From NCBI RefSeq assembly GCF_000730425.1, contig NZ_CP008896.1, positions 5,704,001-5,768,000 of the forward strand: a DNA stretch of 64,000 bases. The letters run 5' to 3'. The notes below the pieces were generated by a model. The model made no database searches. It saw only the letters and a program-made list of their open reading frames with translations, and was not told the origin of the DNA. Made by a program: the position numbers and the translations under genes. Below, one piece after another: positions 40,687 to 49,761 of the stretch. The stretch comes from Pseudomonas fluorescens (lineage in GTDB: Bacteria; Pseudomonadota; Gammaproteobacteria; Pseudomonadales; Pseudomonadaceae). Numbering within the stretch: position 1 is the stretch's first letter; every line of letters begins with the position of its first letter.

Positions 40687-41490
40687 ATGTCGCAACATGT
40701 GTTTTTCACTCATGCCAATGGCTTCCCTTCGGCGACCTACGGCAAGTTATTCGATGCCCTGGCGCCGGAGTACACGGTGGCGCATCTGTCGCAGCACGGC
40801 CACGACCCACGGTTTCCGGTGGATGACAATTGGCAGAACCTGGTGGATGAACTGATCCACCACCTGGAGCAGCAGCCGCAGCCCGTGTGGGGCGTCGGCC
40901 ACTCACTGGGCGGGGTGTTGCATTTACACGCGGCCCTGCGTTGCCCGCAGTTGTATCGCGGGGTGGTGATGCTCGACTCGCCGGTGCTGACCCTTGCCGA
41001 CCGCTGGGTGATCCGTGCGGCCAAGCGCTTTGGCCTGATCGACCGCCTGACCCCCGCCGGCCGCACCCTGGGCCGGCGCGAAGAATTTTCCGACCTGGAC
41101 GCCGCCCGCCAGTACTTTTCCGGCAAGACGCTGTTTCGCGGGTTTGACCCGGAATGTCTGGAGGCGTACCTGCAACATGGTTTGCAGCAGGTCGGTGATC
41201 GCCTGCGCCTGCGGTTCGATCCGGCCACTGAAATCAGCATCTACCGGGGCGTGCCGCACACCAGCCCCGGCCAGACCCGCCAATTGAAAGTGCCACTGGC
41301 GGTGGTGCGCGGTCGGCAGAGCCGGGTAGTGATGCGCCATCATGCCAGTGGCGTCGCGCGCCTGCCCATGGGCGAGATGCTGACCATGCCCGGCGGCCAC
41401 ATGTTTCCCCTTGAGCGCCCGCAGGACACGGCGGCCCTGATCAAGAACCTGTTTACCCGCTGGGAAGCCCGTGAGCGCAGTTGCGCATGA
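40687..41490 (+). CDS. alpha/beta hydrolase (first of a pair)
   Basis: The 267-residue hydrolase has the nucleophile elbow GVGHSLGGVL and the late histidine in MPGGHMFPLERP. The 97 bp before it show no terminator. It overlaps the next hydrolase gene by four bases (ATGA). Substrate unknown; esterase or lipase-like activity on acyl groups is plausible from context. Confidence 0.88.
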   Translation: MSQHVFFTHANGFPSATYGKLFDALAPEYTVAHLSQHGHDPRFPVDDNWQNLVDELIHHLEQQPQPVWGVGHSLGGVLHLHAALRCPQLYRGVVMLDSPVLTLADRWVIRAAKRFGLIDRLTPAGRTLGRREEFSDLDAARQYFSGKTLFRGFDPECLEAYLQHGLQQVGDRLRLRFDPATEISIYRGVPHTSPGQTRQLKVPLAVVRGRQSRVVMRHHASGVARLPMGEMLTMPGGHMFPLERPQDTAALIKNLFTRWEARERSCA

Positions 41491-42341
41491 CCATGCCTGT
41501 CGAAGAAGTGCGTCTGAGCTTGCCGCATATCGAGCTGGCGGCCCACCTGTTCGGGCCGGAAGACGGCCTGCCGGTGATTGCCCTGCATGGCTGGCTGGAT
41601 AACGCCAACAGCTTCGCGCGCCTGGCACCCAAGCTGCAGGGCTTGCGCATTGTTGCCCTGGACATGGCCGGTCACGGCCACTCGGCCCACCGCCCGGCTG
41701 GCGCAGGTTATGCGGTATGGGACTACGTGTTTGATGTGTTGCAAGTGGCCGAACAACTTGGCTGGAAACGTTTTGCATTACTTGGCCATTCCCTTGGTGC
41801 GATTGTCTCCACCGTGCTGGCCGGGGCCTTGCCGGAGCGTGTGACGCACCTGGGGTTGATCGACGGCGTGATCCCGCCGACCGCCACCGGCGAGAATGCC
41901 GCCGAGCGCCTGGGCATGGCCTTGCAGGCGCAAATCAGCCTGCAAGACAAGCGCAAGCCGGTGTACGGCACCCTCGACCGAGCGGTGGAAGCGCGGATGA
42001 AAGGCGTGGTGGCGGTCAGTCGTGAAGCGGCGCAGCTCCTGGCCCAGCGCGGCTTGATGCCGGTGCCGGGTGGCTACACCTGGCGCAGCGACAGTCGGCT
42101 GACCCTGGCTTCGCCGATGCGCCTGACGGAAGAGCAGGCCATGGCTTTCGTGCGCCGAGTGGCATGCCCTACACAGTTGGTGGTCGCGCAAGAGGGCATG
42201 TTGGCCAAGCATCCCGAGCTGCTTTCGCAGCTTCCTTTCACTGTAACCACCCTTGCAGGTGGCCATCATTTGCACCTGAATGACGAGTCGGGAGCGGCTC
42301 TTGTTGCAGACTGTTTCAATCGGTTCTTCACCGCGCCTTGA
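41487..42341 (+). CDS. alpha/beta hydrolase (second of a pair)
   Basis: The 284-residue hydrolase has the oxyanion segment ALHGWLDNANSF, the nucleophile elbow LLGHSLGAIVS and the terminal LAGGHHLHLND. The ATGA overlap sets the start at 41487; ATG 41493 and TTG 41481 are alternatives. It is only moderately like its neighbour, so the pair is not a fresh duplication. Confidence 0.9.
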   Translation: MTMPVEEVRLSLPHIELAAHLFGPEDGLPVIALHGWLDNANSFARLAPKLQGLRIVALDMAGHGHSAHRPAGAGYAVWDYVFDVLQVAEQLGWKRFALLGHSLGAIVSTVLAGALPERVTHLGLIDGVIPPTATGENAAERLGMALQAQISLQDKRKPVYGTLDRAVEARMKGVVAVSREAAQLLAQRGLMPVPGGYTWRSDSRLTLASPMRLTEEQAMAFVRRVACPTQLVVAQEGMLAKHPELLSQLPFTVTTLAGGHHLHLNDESGAALVADCFNRFFTAP

Positions 42342-42390
42342 CTTGGCGGGGGCAACTGTCGAGGCTGGGCGGATTGAAAGGGAGTCAACC

Positions 42391-42447
42391 ATGAACAATC
42401 CGAATACCGCGAAGGCATCCACCGGCCAAGGCGCACCGATCCGATGA
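42391..42447 (+). CDS. 18-codon ORF coupled to the DUF4892 gene
   Basis: ATG 42391 has a strong ribosome site (AAAGGGAG, six bases away), and the frame (MNNPNTAKASTGQGAPIR) ends at a TGA that overlaps the ATG of the next gene (ATGA). The next gene has no ribosome site of its own at the usual distance. I infer that this peptide exists to bring ribosomes to the downstream start. Whether the peptide itself does anything is unknown. Confidence 0.5.
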   Translation: MNNPNTAKASTGQGAPIR

Positions 42448-43262
42448 GCAGTGCCAAGGGAGTTATCCGTGTGCTTGGGCTGTGCTGCATCAGCCCGTTG
42501 GTTTTTGCTGCTGATCTGCCGGGAAGCCAGGACCTGCCCAGCGTGGCCCGTCAGGTGGATGCGCAGATTGTCGACTACCGTCCCGCCGAAGAAAAAGAAC
42601 GCATCTACCCCATGGGCGCGATCCGCAAGATCAGCGGCCAGTTGCGCTACGAAGGCCAGGCCACGGCGCGTGGCCAAGTGACCGCCATCACCTATGAACT
42701 GCCCGCCGAGCACACTTCCAGCGCAGCCTTCAAGGCTACCCGCGAGGCGTTGCAAGAGCAGGGCGCGCAGTTGCTGTTCTGGTGCCAGGCCCGTGATTGC
42801 GGCGAAAGCAGTCTCTGGGCCAACGAAGTACTGGGCAACGCCAAGCTGGTCGGCGCCGATGGTCAGCAGGAGTTCCTGTTGTTGCGCCTGGCCGCTCCCC
42901 AGGACAACTCCCTGGTGGCGCTGTACGGCATCACCCGTGGCAATCGCCGGGCTTACCTGCATGTCGAGCAAATGGACGCCAGCGCACCACTGGGGCAATT
43001 GCTGCCGACTTCGGCCACGCTGCTGCGCGAATTGAAAAGCACCGGCGACCTGGATTTCCCCTTGTTGGGCGCTGAGCCTGACACAACGTGGTTGACCCTG
43101 ATTTCCCGTGGGTTGAACCTCGATACCACCTTGCGGGTCAGTTTGAGCGGACCCAACGCTGAAGCCTGGCGCCAGGGCCTGATCGACAAGGGCGTGCGTG
43201 CGGCGCGTTTGGAAACCGTCACTGGCGAGGCCAAGGGCCTGCACCTGCAAGTGATCCGCTGA
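42444..43262 (+). CDS. exported DUF4892 protein
   Basis: The 272-residue protein has a signal peptide (to about residue 22, GLCCISPLVFA) and the DUF4892 text DYRPAEEKERIYPMGAIRKISGQLRYEG and FWCQARDCGESSLWANEVLG with a cysteine pair. Larger relatives end in an OmpA domain; this one does not. It is probably periplasmic. Function unknown. Confidence 0.87.
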   Translation: MSSAKGVIRVLGLCCISPLVFAADLPGSQDLPSVARQVDAQIVDYRPAEEKERIYPMGAIRKISGQLRYEGQATARGQVTAITYELPAEHTSSAAFKATREALQEQGAQLLFWCQARDCGESSLWANEVLGNAKLVGADGQQEFLLLRLAAPQDNSLVALYGITRGNRRAYLHVEQMDASAPLGQLLPTSATLLRELKSTGDLDFPLLGAEPDTTWLTLISRGLNLDTTLRVSLSGPNAEAWRQGLIDKGVRAARLETVTGEAKGLHLQVIR

Positions 43263-43335
43263 TCGTTTCTGGGCGAACGGACCCGCGCCGTTCGCCTACG
43301 CTCTCCCTCAACAAGACTTCTTTTCGAGAAACCAC

Positions 43336-44397
43336 ATGCTTAACAATGATCGCCTGCTGGTGCAGATCCTGCTCCTGGTGCTGTTTGGTGCCAGTTTCTG
43401 GGTGATGGCGCCATTCTGGTCGGCGCTGTTCTGGGGCGCGGTGCTGGCGTTTGCCAGTTGGCCACTGATGCGCCTGTTGACCCGCGCCCTGGGTGGCCGC
43501 GAGTCCCTGGCGGCGGGAATCCTGACCTTGGGCTGGATGTTACTGGTGGCGGTGCCGCTGGTGTGGCTGGGCTTCAACCTGGCCGACCATGTGCGCGACG
43601 CCGTGACGCTGATCAAGGATATCCAGGTCGATGGCCTGCCCGAAGCGCCGGACTGGCTGGGTTCCATCCCGTTCGTGGGGGAGCGGCTGGTAGGCATGTG
43701 GGACAGTATCGACCAGCAGGGCGCGGCCTTGATGGTCACGCTAAAACCTTACCTGGGGCAGGTCGGCAACTGGTTGCTGGCCCGTAGTGCACAGATCGGC
43801 GGCGGCATCCTGGAACTGACCCTGAGCCTGGTGTTTGTGTTCTTTTTTTACCGCGACGGGCCGCGCCTGGCGATGTTCGTCCACCGCTTGCTGGAGCGCT
43901 TGATCGGTGAGCGTGCCGGGTACTACATCGACCTGGTGGCCGGTACCGTACAGCGGGTGGTCAACGGTGTGATTGGCACCGCCGCGGCCCAGGCACTGTT
44001 GGCACTGATTGGCTTCTTGATCGCCGGCGTGCCCGGGGCGCTGGTGCTGGGGATCGTTACCTTCCTGCTGAGCCTGATCCCCATGGGGCCGCCGCTGGTC
44101 TGGATCCCGGCCACAGCCTGGCTGGTCTGGAAGGGCGATTACACCTACGCGGTGTTTCTTGGTGTCTGGGGCACATTCATCATCAGCGGTGTGGACAACG
44201 TACTTAAACCCTACCTGATCAGCCGCGGCGGCAACCTGCCGCTGGTGATCGTGTTGCTGGGGGTGTTTGGCGGGTTGATTGCGTTTGGCTTTATCGGCTT
44301 GTTTATCGGGCCGACGTTGCTGGCAGTGGCGTATAGCCTGTTAACCGATTGGAGTGCGAGCCAGGCGCAGGTTCGCCGCGAAGACAGGACAGGCTAA
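43336..44397 (+). CDS. AI-2E family transporter (PerM/TqsA-like)
   Basis: The 353-residue inner-membrane protein has about eight spans in the PerM/AI-2E arrangement, with LVFVFFFYRDGPRLAMFVHRLLERL in the middle and the late IPMGPPLVWIPATAWLVW and LIGFLIAG motifs. The family name comes from a member linked to autoinducer-2 export, but many members are ion or unknown transporters. It is followed by a REP pair. Confidence 0.9.
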   Translation: MLNNDRLLVQILLLVLFGASFWVMAPFWSALFWGAVLAFASWPLMRLLTRALGGRESLAAGILTLGWMLLVAVPLVWLGFNLADHVRDAVTLIKDIQVDGLPEAPDWLGSIPFVGERLVGMWDSIDQQGAALMVTLKPYLGQVGNWLLARSAQIGGGILELTLSLVFVFFFYRDGPRLAMFVHRLLERLIGERAGYYIDLVAGTVQRVVNGVIGTAAAQALLALIGFLIAGVPGALVLGIVTFLLSLIPMGPPLVWIPATAWLVWKGDYTYAVFLGVWGTFIISGVDNVLKPYLISRGGNLPLVIVLLGVFGGLIAFGFIGLFIGPTLLAVAYSLLTDWSASQAQVRREDRTG

Positions 44398-44406
44398 TTC
44401 GTTGTT

Positions 44407-44470
44407 GTAGGAGCCGGCTTTGAGCTTGCGGTGAACTTGAAGTCGCTATCGCCGGCAAGCCGGCTCCTAC
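44407..44470. repeat. REP-type pair with one decayed arm
   Basis: The right arm (GCCGGCAAGCCGGCTCCTAC) is intact. The left arm keeps GTAGGAGCCGGCTT and then departs. Confidence 0.75.
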
Positions 44471-44476
44471 AAGGGG

Positions 44477-45012
44477 CTAATCCCTGGGCAGCCACATTTT
44501 CGCCGTTAACCCAGCACCTGCTGATTCCTCCAGATGTAATTGGCCGCCCAACCGCTTCACCGCCTCCTTGGCAATGGTCATTCCCAACCCCACGCCACCA
44601 GAGTTGCGGTTGCGCGAGCCTTCAAGGCGAAAAAACGGCTCGAACACCGCCTCACGCTGTTCGGCTGCAATCCCCGGCCCATGGCCGATCACCCGGATCA
44701 CTAATGCCTGGGTGCTGTCCCGCAGTTCAAGGCGCGCCGTGCCGGCGTAGCGCAGGGCGTTGTCGATCAAGTTGTTCAGGCACGAACGCAAGGCCATGGG
44801 CTGCACTTGCAACGGAGCACTTTGGCCCAGGCACTCAGCAATTCGCGGATCGGTACATCATCGTCGACGATCAGTGCGCGGGTGTTCCAGCGCTTGTCCT
44901 CGGAGGCGAGTTCATGGGGCAGGGCGAAAGGGGGAGGTATGGTGCGATCATCTGCCTGGTTGGCCGCCAGGCCCTGGGGCGGCGGCGGGGTCATTGCGTT
45001 GAGCATAGGCAC
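44477..45012 (-). pseudogene. decayed two-component sensor kinase
   Basis: The left part (44477-about 44833) encodes a good histidine-kinase ATPase end: ALRSCLNNLIDNALRYAG (N-box), VIGHGPGIA, GGVGLGMTIAKEAVKRLGG. It has no start. The preceding stretch is in another frame (MLNAMTPPPPQGLAANQ...DDDVPIRELLS), and the two join sensibly near 44833 only with a frameshift (RELL then AECLGQSAPLQVQP). No membrane spans and no phosphorylated-histidine box remain, and no response regulator is adjacent. This is the wreck of a kinase gene. Confidence 0.7.
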
Positions 45013-45205
45013 TGTGTGGGCGCGCAGGAGACGTTACGCCCGGAGCATGTTGCAGGCGTGTCGCAAATGTATCGGCTTTGAAATATTAGCCCGTTCTCCC
45101 CGTTAAATAAGCGCTTGCCGAGGATTTACCGATCATCGGATCCCGCAAAGCTGCTGCTTGCGCTACAATCCGCGCCGATTTCGACTTGCCTGAGAGCCCA
45201 TTCCA

Positions 45206-45904
45206 ATGTCCGTCTGCCAGACTCCTATCATCGTCGCCCTGGATTACCCCACCCGTGACGCCGCACTGAAGCTGGCTGACCAGTTGGACCCCAAGCTCTG
45301 CCGGGTCAAGGTCGGCAAGGAATTGTTCACCAGCTGTGCCGCAGAAATCGTCGGCACCCTGCGTGACAAAGGCTTCGAGGTGTTCCTCGACCTGAAATTC
45401 CATGACATCCCCAATACCACGGCGATGGCGGTCAAGGCTGCAGCCGAGATGGGCGTATGGATGGTCAATGTCCACTGTTCCGGCGGCCTGCGCATGATGG
45501 CTGCGTGCCGTGAGGTGTTGGAGCAACGCAGCGGTCCCAAGCCGTTGCTGATCGGTGTGACCGTGCTGACCAGCATGGAGCGCGAAGACCTGGCCGGCAT
45601 TGGCCTGGATATCGAGCCCCAGGAGCAGGTGCTGCGTCTGGCGGCCCTGGCGCAGAAGGCTGGTCTCGATGGCCTGGTCTGCTCGGCGCTGGAAGCCCAG
45701 GCATTGAAGACCGCCCATCCGGCGCTGCAATTGGTGACTCCGGGGATTCGTCCGGCAGGCAGCGCCCAGGACGACCAGCGCCGTATCCTCACGCCGCGCC
45801 AGGCGCTGGATGCGGGTTCTGATTACCTGGTGATTGGTCGCCCGATCAGCCAGGCGGCCGATCCGGCCAAGGCCTTGGCGGCGGTAGTCGCCGAAATCGC
45901 CTGA
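45206..45904 (+). CDS. pyrF: orotidine 5'-phosphate decarboxylase
   Basis: The 232-residue TIM-barrel enzyme catalyses the last step to UMP. The catalytic chain Asp62-Lys64-Asp67 is in [22 protein letters not shown] and YLVIGRPI bind phosphate. It stands alone, and TACAAT at 45164-45169 may be its -10. Confidence 0.98.
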   Translation: MSVCQTPIIVALDYPTRDAALKLADQLDPKLCRVKVGKELFTSCAAEIVGTLRDKGFEVFLDLKFHDIPNTTAMAVKAAAEMGVWMVNVHCSGGLRMMAACREVLEQRSGPKPLLIGVTVLTSMEREDLAGIGLDIEPQEQVLRLAALAQKAGLDGLVCSALEAQALKTAHPALQLVTPGIRPAGSAQDDQRRILTPRQALDAGSDYLVIGRPISQAADPAKALAAVVAEIA

Positions 45905-45921
45905 TGCCCTTGCGCTAACCC

Positions 45922-46008
45922 TGTAGGCGCTGGCTTGCCGGCGATAGCATCACCTCGCGATGCCTGTAGAACCGAGGTGTCTGTATCGCAGGCAAGCCAG
46001 CTCCTACA
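45922..46008. repeat. REP-type inverted pair
   Basis: TGTAGGCGCTGGCTTGCCGGCGAT and ATCGCAGGCAAGCCAGCTCCTACA across about 40 bp. It is the last clear REP element in the window. Confidence 0.85.
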
Positions 46009-46023
46009 TTGGTTTGTGCTGTG

Positions 46024-47031
46024 TCAGTTGACCTTCAGCACCAACTTGCCGAAGTTCTCGCCGTTGAACAGCTTCATCAGCGTCTCCGGGAACGTTTCCA
46101 GGCCTTCGACAATATCTTCCTTGCTCTTGAGCTTGCCCTGGGCCATCCAGCCGGCCATTTCCTGCCCGGCGGCGGCAAAATTCGCCGCATGATCCATCAC
46201 CACAAACCCTTCCATGCGCGCCCGATTGACCAGCAGTGACAAGTAGTTGGCCGGGCCCTTCACGGCTTCCTTGTTGTTGTACTGACTGATAGCCCCGCAA
46301 ATCACCACCCGCGCCTTCAACGCCAGGCGGCTAAGTACGGCGTCGAGGATGTCGCCGCCCACGTTATCGAAATAGACGTCCACGCCGGTCGGGCATTCGC
46401 GCTTGAGAGCGGCCGGCACGTCTTCGTTCTTGTAGTCAATGGCCGCATCGAACCCCAGCTCGTCTACCAGAAACTTGCACTTGTCGGCGCCGCCGGCAAT
46501 TCCTACCACGCGGCAACCCTTGATCTTGGCAATCTGCCCGGCAATGCTGCCCACCGCACCGGCGGCGCCGGAAATCACCACGGTATCGCCGGCCTTGGGC
46601 GCGCCGGTGTCGAGCAGCGCGAAGTAGGCGGTCATGCCGGTCATGCCCAGCGCAGACAGATAACGCGGTAGCGGCGCCAGTTTCGGGTCGACCTTGTAGA
46701 ACCCGCGCGGCTCGCCGAGGAAGTAGTCCTGCACGCCCAGGGCACCATTGACGTAATCGCCTACGGCGAATTTCGGGTTGCTTGAGGCGATGACTTGGCC
46801 TACGCCCAATGCACGCATGACTTCACCGATACCCACCGGCGGGATGTAGGACTTGCCTTCATTCATCCAGCCACGCATGGCCGGGTCGAGGGACAGGTAT
46901 TCGTTGCGCACCAGCACCTGGCCGTCCGCCAGGTTGCCCACTGGTACTTGCTGATAGGTAAAGGTGTCCCGCGTGGCCGCACCGACCGGGCGTTTGGCAA
47001 GCAGGAATTGGCGGTTGGAATGGGCACTCAT
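46024..47031 (-). CDS. NADP-dependent oxidoreductase, CurA-like MDR family
   Basis: The 335-residue zinc-free medium-chain reductase has SGAAGAVGSIAGQIAKIKGC (nucleotide fold), DYVNGALGVQDYF and FDNVGGDILDAVL. It is closest to the double-bond reductases (CurA, leukotriene B4 dehydrogenase-like) that reduce enones with NADPH. An in-frame extension to 47166 is open but MSAHSNRQFLLAKRP is the usual start. Confidence 0.9.
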   Translation of the reverse strand: MSAHSNRQFLLAKRPVGAATRDTFTYQQVPVGNLADGQVLVRNEYLSLDPAMRGWMNEGKSYIPPVGIGEVMRALGVGQVIASSNPKFAVGDYVNGALGVQDYFLGEPRGFYKVDPKLAPLPRYLSALGMTGMTAYFALLDTGAPKAGDTVVISGAAGAVGSIAGQIAKIKGCRVVGIAGGADKCKFLVDELGFDAAIDYKNEDVPAALKRECPTGVDVYFDNVGGDILDAVLSRLALKARVVICGAISQYNNKEAVKGPANYLSLLVNRARMEGFVVMDHAANFAAAGQEMAGWMAQGKLKSKEDIVEGLETFPETLMKLFNGENFGKLVLKVN

Positions 47032-47256
47032 GGCAAGGACTCTGGGTAAATGAGCCTCAAGTGATAGACCCTCCAGGCGACTGGGGCAAGCTTGGCCGAT
47101 CACTGCGAATGCCCGTCGATAGGTTGGCTTGATAGTGGGCATGGCAGCCTTATCACTGCCACGCATGGGTGTCCAACCGGCCCTCTGATAGTGCTGACGC
47201 GCGACGCCGGGCCCTGGCTATGCTGGGCCCACGGGCATTCATCCAAGGATATAAGC

Positions 47257-48018
47257 ATGAGCATGACGTTTTCCGGCCAGGTCGCCCTGGTCACCGGTGC
47301 CGCCAACGGTATTGGCCGCGCTACGGCACTGGCATTCGCCGGTGAAGGCTTGAAGGTAGTGGTCGCCGACCTCGATGTGACGGGCGGTGAGGGCACGGTC
47401 GCGTTGATCCGCGAGGCAGGCGGCGAAGCTGTGTTCGTGGGCTGTAACGTGACCCTGGAGGCGGACGTACAACAACTGATGCAGCAGGTGTTGAAGCACT
47501 ATGGTCGCCTGGACTATGCGTTCAACAATGCTGGCATCGAGATTGAACAGGGCAAGCTGGCCGACGGTACCCTGGATGAGTTCGACGCCATCATGGGTGT
47601 CAACGTCAAGGGCGTGTGGTTGTGCATGAAGTATCAGTTGCCGTTGCTGTTGGCCCAGGGCGGTGGGGCGATCGTCAATACGGCGTCGGTAGCCGGGCTG
47701 GGAGCCGCGCCGAAGATGAGTATTTATGCAGCGTCCAAGCATGCGGTGATTGGCCTGACCAAATCGGCGGCCATCGAGTACGCGAAAAAGAAAATCCGCG
47801 TCAACGCGGTGTGCCCGGCGGTGATCGATACGGACATGTTCCGCCGGGCCTATGAAGCGGACCCGCGCAAGGCTGAGTTTGCCGCTGCCATGCATCCGGT
47901 CGGGCGCATTGGCACGGTCGCGGAAATCGCCAGCGCGGTGCTGTATTTGTGCAGCGATGGTGCAGCATTCACCACTGGTCATGCATTGGCCGTGGATGGT
48001 GGTGCGACGGCTATCTAG
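47257..48018 (+). CDS. short-chain dehydrogenase/reductase
   Basis: The 253-residue classical SDR has the TGAANGIGRA cofactor motif, NNAG, the catalytic serine in NTASVAG and YAASKHA. DLDVTGGEG after beta-2 (ending in Asp) suggests NAD rather than NADP. AAGGA precedes ATG 47257; ATG 47263 is an alternative. Substrate unknown. Confidence 0.92.
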   Translation: MSMTFSGQVALVTGAANGIGRATALAFAGEGLKVVVADLDVTGGEGTVALIREAGGEAVFVGCNVTLEADVQQLMQQVLKHYGRLDYAFNNAGIEIEQGKLADGTLDEFDAIMGVNVKGVWLCMKYQLPLLLAQGGGAIVNTASVAGLGAAPKMSIYAASKHAVIGLTKSAAIEYAKKKIRVNAVCPAVIDTDMFRRAYEADPRKAEFAAAMHPVGRIGTVAEIASAVLYLCSDGAAFTTGHALAVDGGATAI

Positions 48019-48179
48019 GACCTGCTGCCGTCATTGCTGAGAAAGTGATTTCAAGCGCTGTGGGGCATTTCCGTAGGTGGCAAGATGCCCTGGATCATTG
48101 TGTTTCAATAGGTAAATAATTCAATAAAATCAATTATTTAATAAATTTATGATCGAGGTGATCCTGGCCTTCTGTGCTT

Positions 48180-48208
48180 AACTGTTTTGAGTTAAATGCC
48201 AAACAGTT
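48180..48208 (+). promoter_or_regulatory. inverted repeat at the MocR gene start
   Basis: AACTGTTT (48180-48187) and AAACAGTT (48201-48208) are perfect eight-base arms 13 bases apart, ending 14 bp before the ATG and next to the ribosome site. A second repeat AAATAATT/AATTATTT (48114-48139) lies in an AT-rich stretch. An autoregulatory operator is plausible. Confidence 0.45.
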
Positions 48209-48222
48209 GAAGGGGGTGGCTC

Positions 48223-49647
48223 ATGGATTTAGGGATCAATCGACAAGCCCTTGTACCGGTGGTTCAGCAAATTGTCAGCGCGATTGCCGCATGGATTCGG
48301 GAGAGTGGGGTCAGCCCGGGAACGCGCTTGCCTTCCATTCGGCAACTGGCCCATGACAACCTGCTCAGTCAATCGAGTGTGGTCGAGGCCCTGGAGCGCA
48401 TGGTGGCCGAAGGGCTGTTAGCCTCAAGGGCGGGCTCGGGTTTTGTGATCGCTGTCCAGCCTGTGGCCGGCAGCCTATTGGCTGAGTGCCAGTGGTACGA
48501 AGGCGCGGAGCGCAAATGGGGAGACTTTACCGACAACCAGTTGGGAGAGTTGAAGCTGGGGTGCGGTTGGCTGCCTGATACCTGGCGTGAAAGTGATGAC
48601 ATCAGCTACGCAATCCGCGAAATCAGCCGCACGGATACCGCTGGGGTCTTCAACTACAGCACGCCCTTGGGGTTGCCGGCGCTGCGTGAGCAATTGCACA
48701 AGCGCCTCATGCAGATCCAGGTGGCCAGCAGTGCCGAGCGGATCCTCACCACCCACGGGGCCAGCCATGCCCAGGATCTGCTGATCCGGAGCTTGCTCAA
48801 GGCCGGCGATACGGTGGTGGTTGAAACCCCTGGCTACGGCAACCTTTATCGTCAGTTGACCTTCCACGGCGTCACGTTGCTGGAGGTCCCGAGGACCCGC
48901 AGCGGCCCGGATATTCAAGCGCTGGAAACGCTGCTGGCCAGCCACCGGCCCAAGTGCCTGTTCATCAACAGCCTCTACCACAACCCGACGGGTAGCAGTC
49001 TCTCGCGGGAGGTGGCCGAACGGCTGTTGCATTTGGCTCGCACCCGAGACTTCCTGATTGTCGAGGAGGATGTCTACGGCGACCTGCAACACGCCTCTTG
49101 TGTCCGTCTGGCGGCGTTGGCCCATGATGACCGGGTGATCTATATCTCGAGCTTTTCCAAGACTCTGAGCAGTGCCCTGCGGGTGGGCTATCTCACCGCC
49201 AGCACGGCACTCGTCAGCCAGGTGCTCAAGCTCAAGATCTTGACCGGGATGGGGACCTCACGCTTTGCCGAAGCGATGGTGGCCTGCCTGCTGGCCAACG
49301 GCACCTACCGTAAATGGGTACAACGTCTGCGCCGACGGTTGGGTACGGAGATGGCGAAGACCTTGCAGGTGCTGGAGGACGAGGAGTGGGAGGTGTTTAC
49401 GGTACCTGCAGGTGGCATGTTTGTTTGGGCGCGCCCGCGGACAGGGGATGGTTCAAGGCTGCACGCAAGAGCCCGACAGCTTGGGGTCTTGCTGTCTTCA
49501 GGGGAGCTGTTCAGCCCGACTGGCGAGCACGCCGACTGGCTACGGATCAATGTGGCGTATGCCTGCGATTATCGGGCCCTGGCGTTGTTCAAGGCCATGG
49601 GGCCTGCAGGATCGACCTCCACCATTCTGAAAACGACGGGTGTGTAG
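48223..49647 (+). CDS. MocR-type regulator (GntR + aminotransferase fold)
   Basis: The 474-residue protein joins a winged-helix GntR domain (about 10-75: AIAAWIRESGVSPGTRLPSIRQLA) to a PLP-dependent type-I aminotransferase domain (about 110-465). The Schiff-base lysine is in YISSFSKTLSSALRVGYL and PLP contacts in YHNPTGSSLS. MocR proteins sense amino acids or vitamins and usually regulate a divergent neighbour. Here no gene is divergent, so the target may be itself, the SDR upstream or the chemoreceptor downstream. Confidence 0.92.
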   Translation: MDLGINRQALVPVVQQIVSAIAAWIRESGVSPGTRLPSIRQLAHDNLLSQSSVVEALERMVAEGLLASRAGSGFVIAVQPVAGSLLAECQWYEGAERKWGDFTDNQLGELKLGCGWLPDTWRESDDISYAIREISRTDTAGVFNYSTPLGLPALREQLHKRLMQIQVASSAERILTTHGASHAQDLLIRSLLKAGDTVVVETPGYGNLYRQLTFHGVTLLEVPRTRSGPDIQALETLLASHRPKCLFINSLYHNPTGSSLSREVAERLLHLARTRDFLIVEEDVYGDLQHASCVRLAALAHDDRVIYISSFSKTLSSALRVGYLTASTALVSQVLKLKILTGMGTSRFAEAMVACLLANGTYRKWVQRLRRRLGTEMAKTLQVLEDEEWEVFTVPAGGMFVWARPRTGDGSRLHARARQLGVLLSSGELFSPTGEHADWLRINVAYACDYRALALFKAMGPAGSTSTILKTTGV

Positions 49648-49761
49648 CTTTTTGCCATTATTGTGGCGCCAACGTCTTGTGTCACGGGGCCTGGGGTTGC
49701 GAATCTCGTTGCATGGGAACCCGGCTTGCTGGCATTCGCCACGCCACGAGGACTTTGCGCA

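Noticed and set aside
44431..45081. 216-codon forward frame over the kinase remnant
   Set aside because: A shadow; the reverse strand carries clear kinase ATPase motifs.
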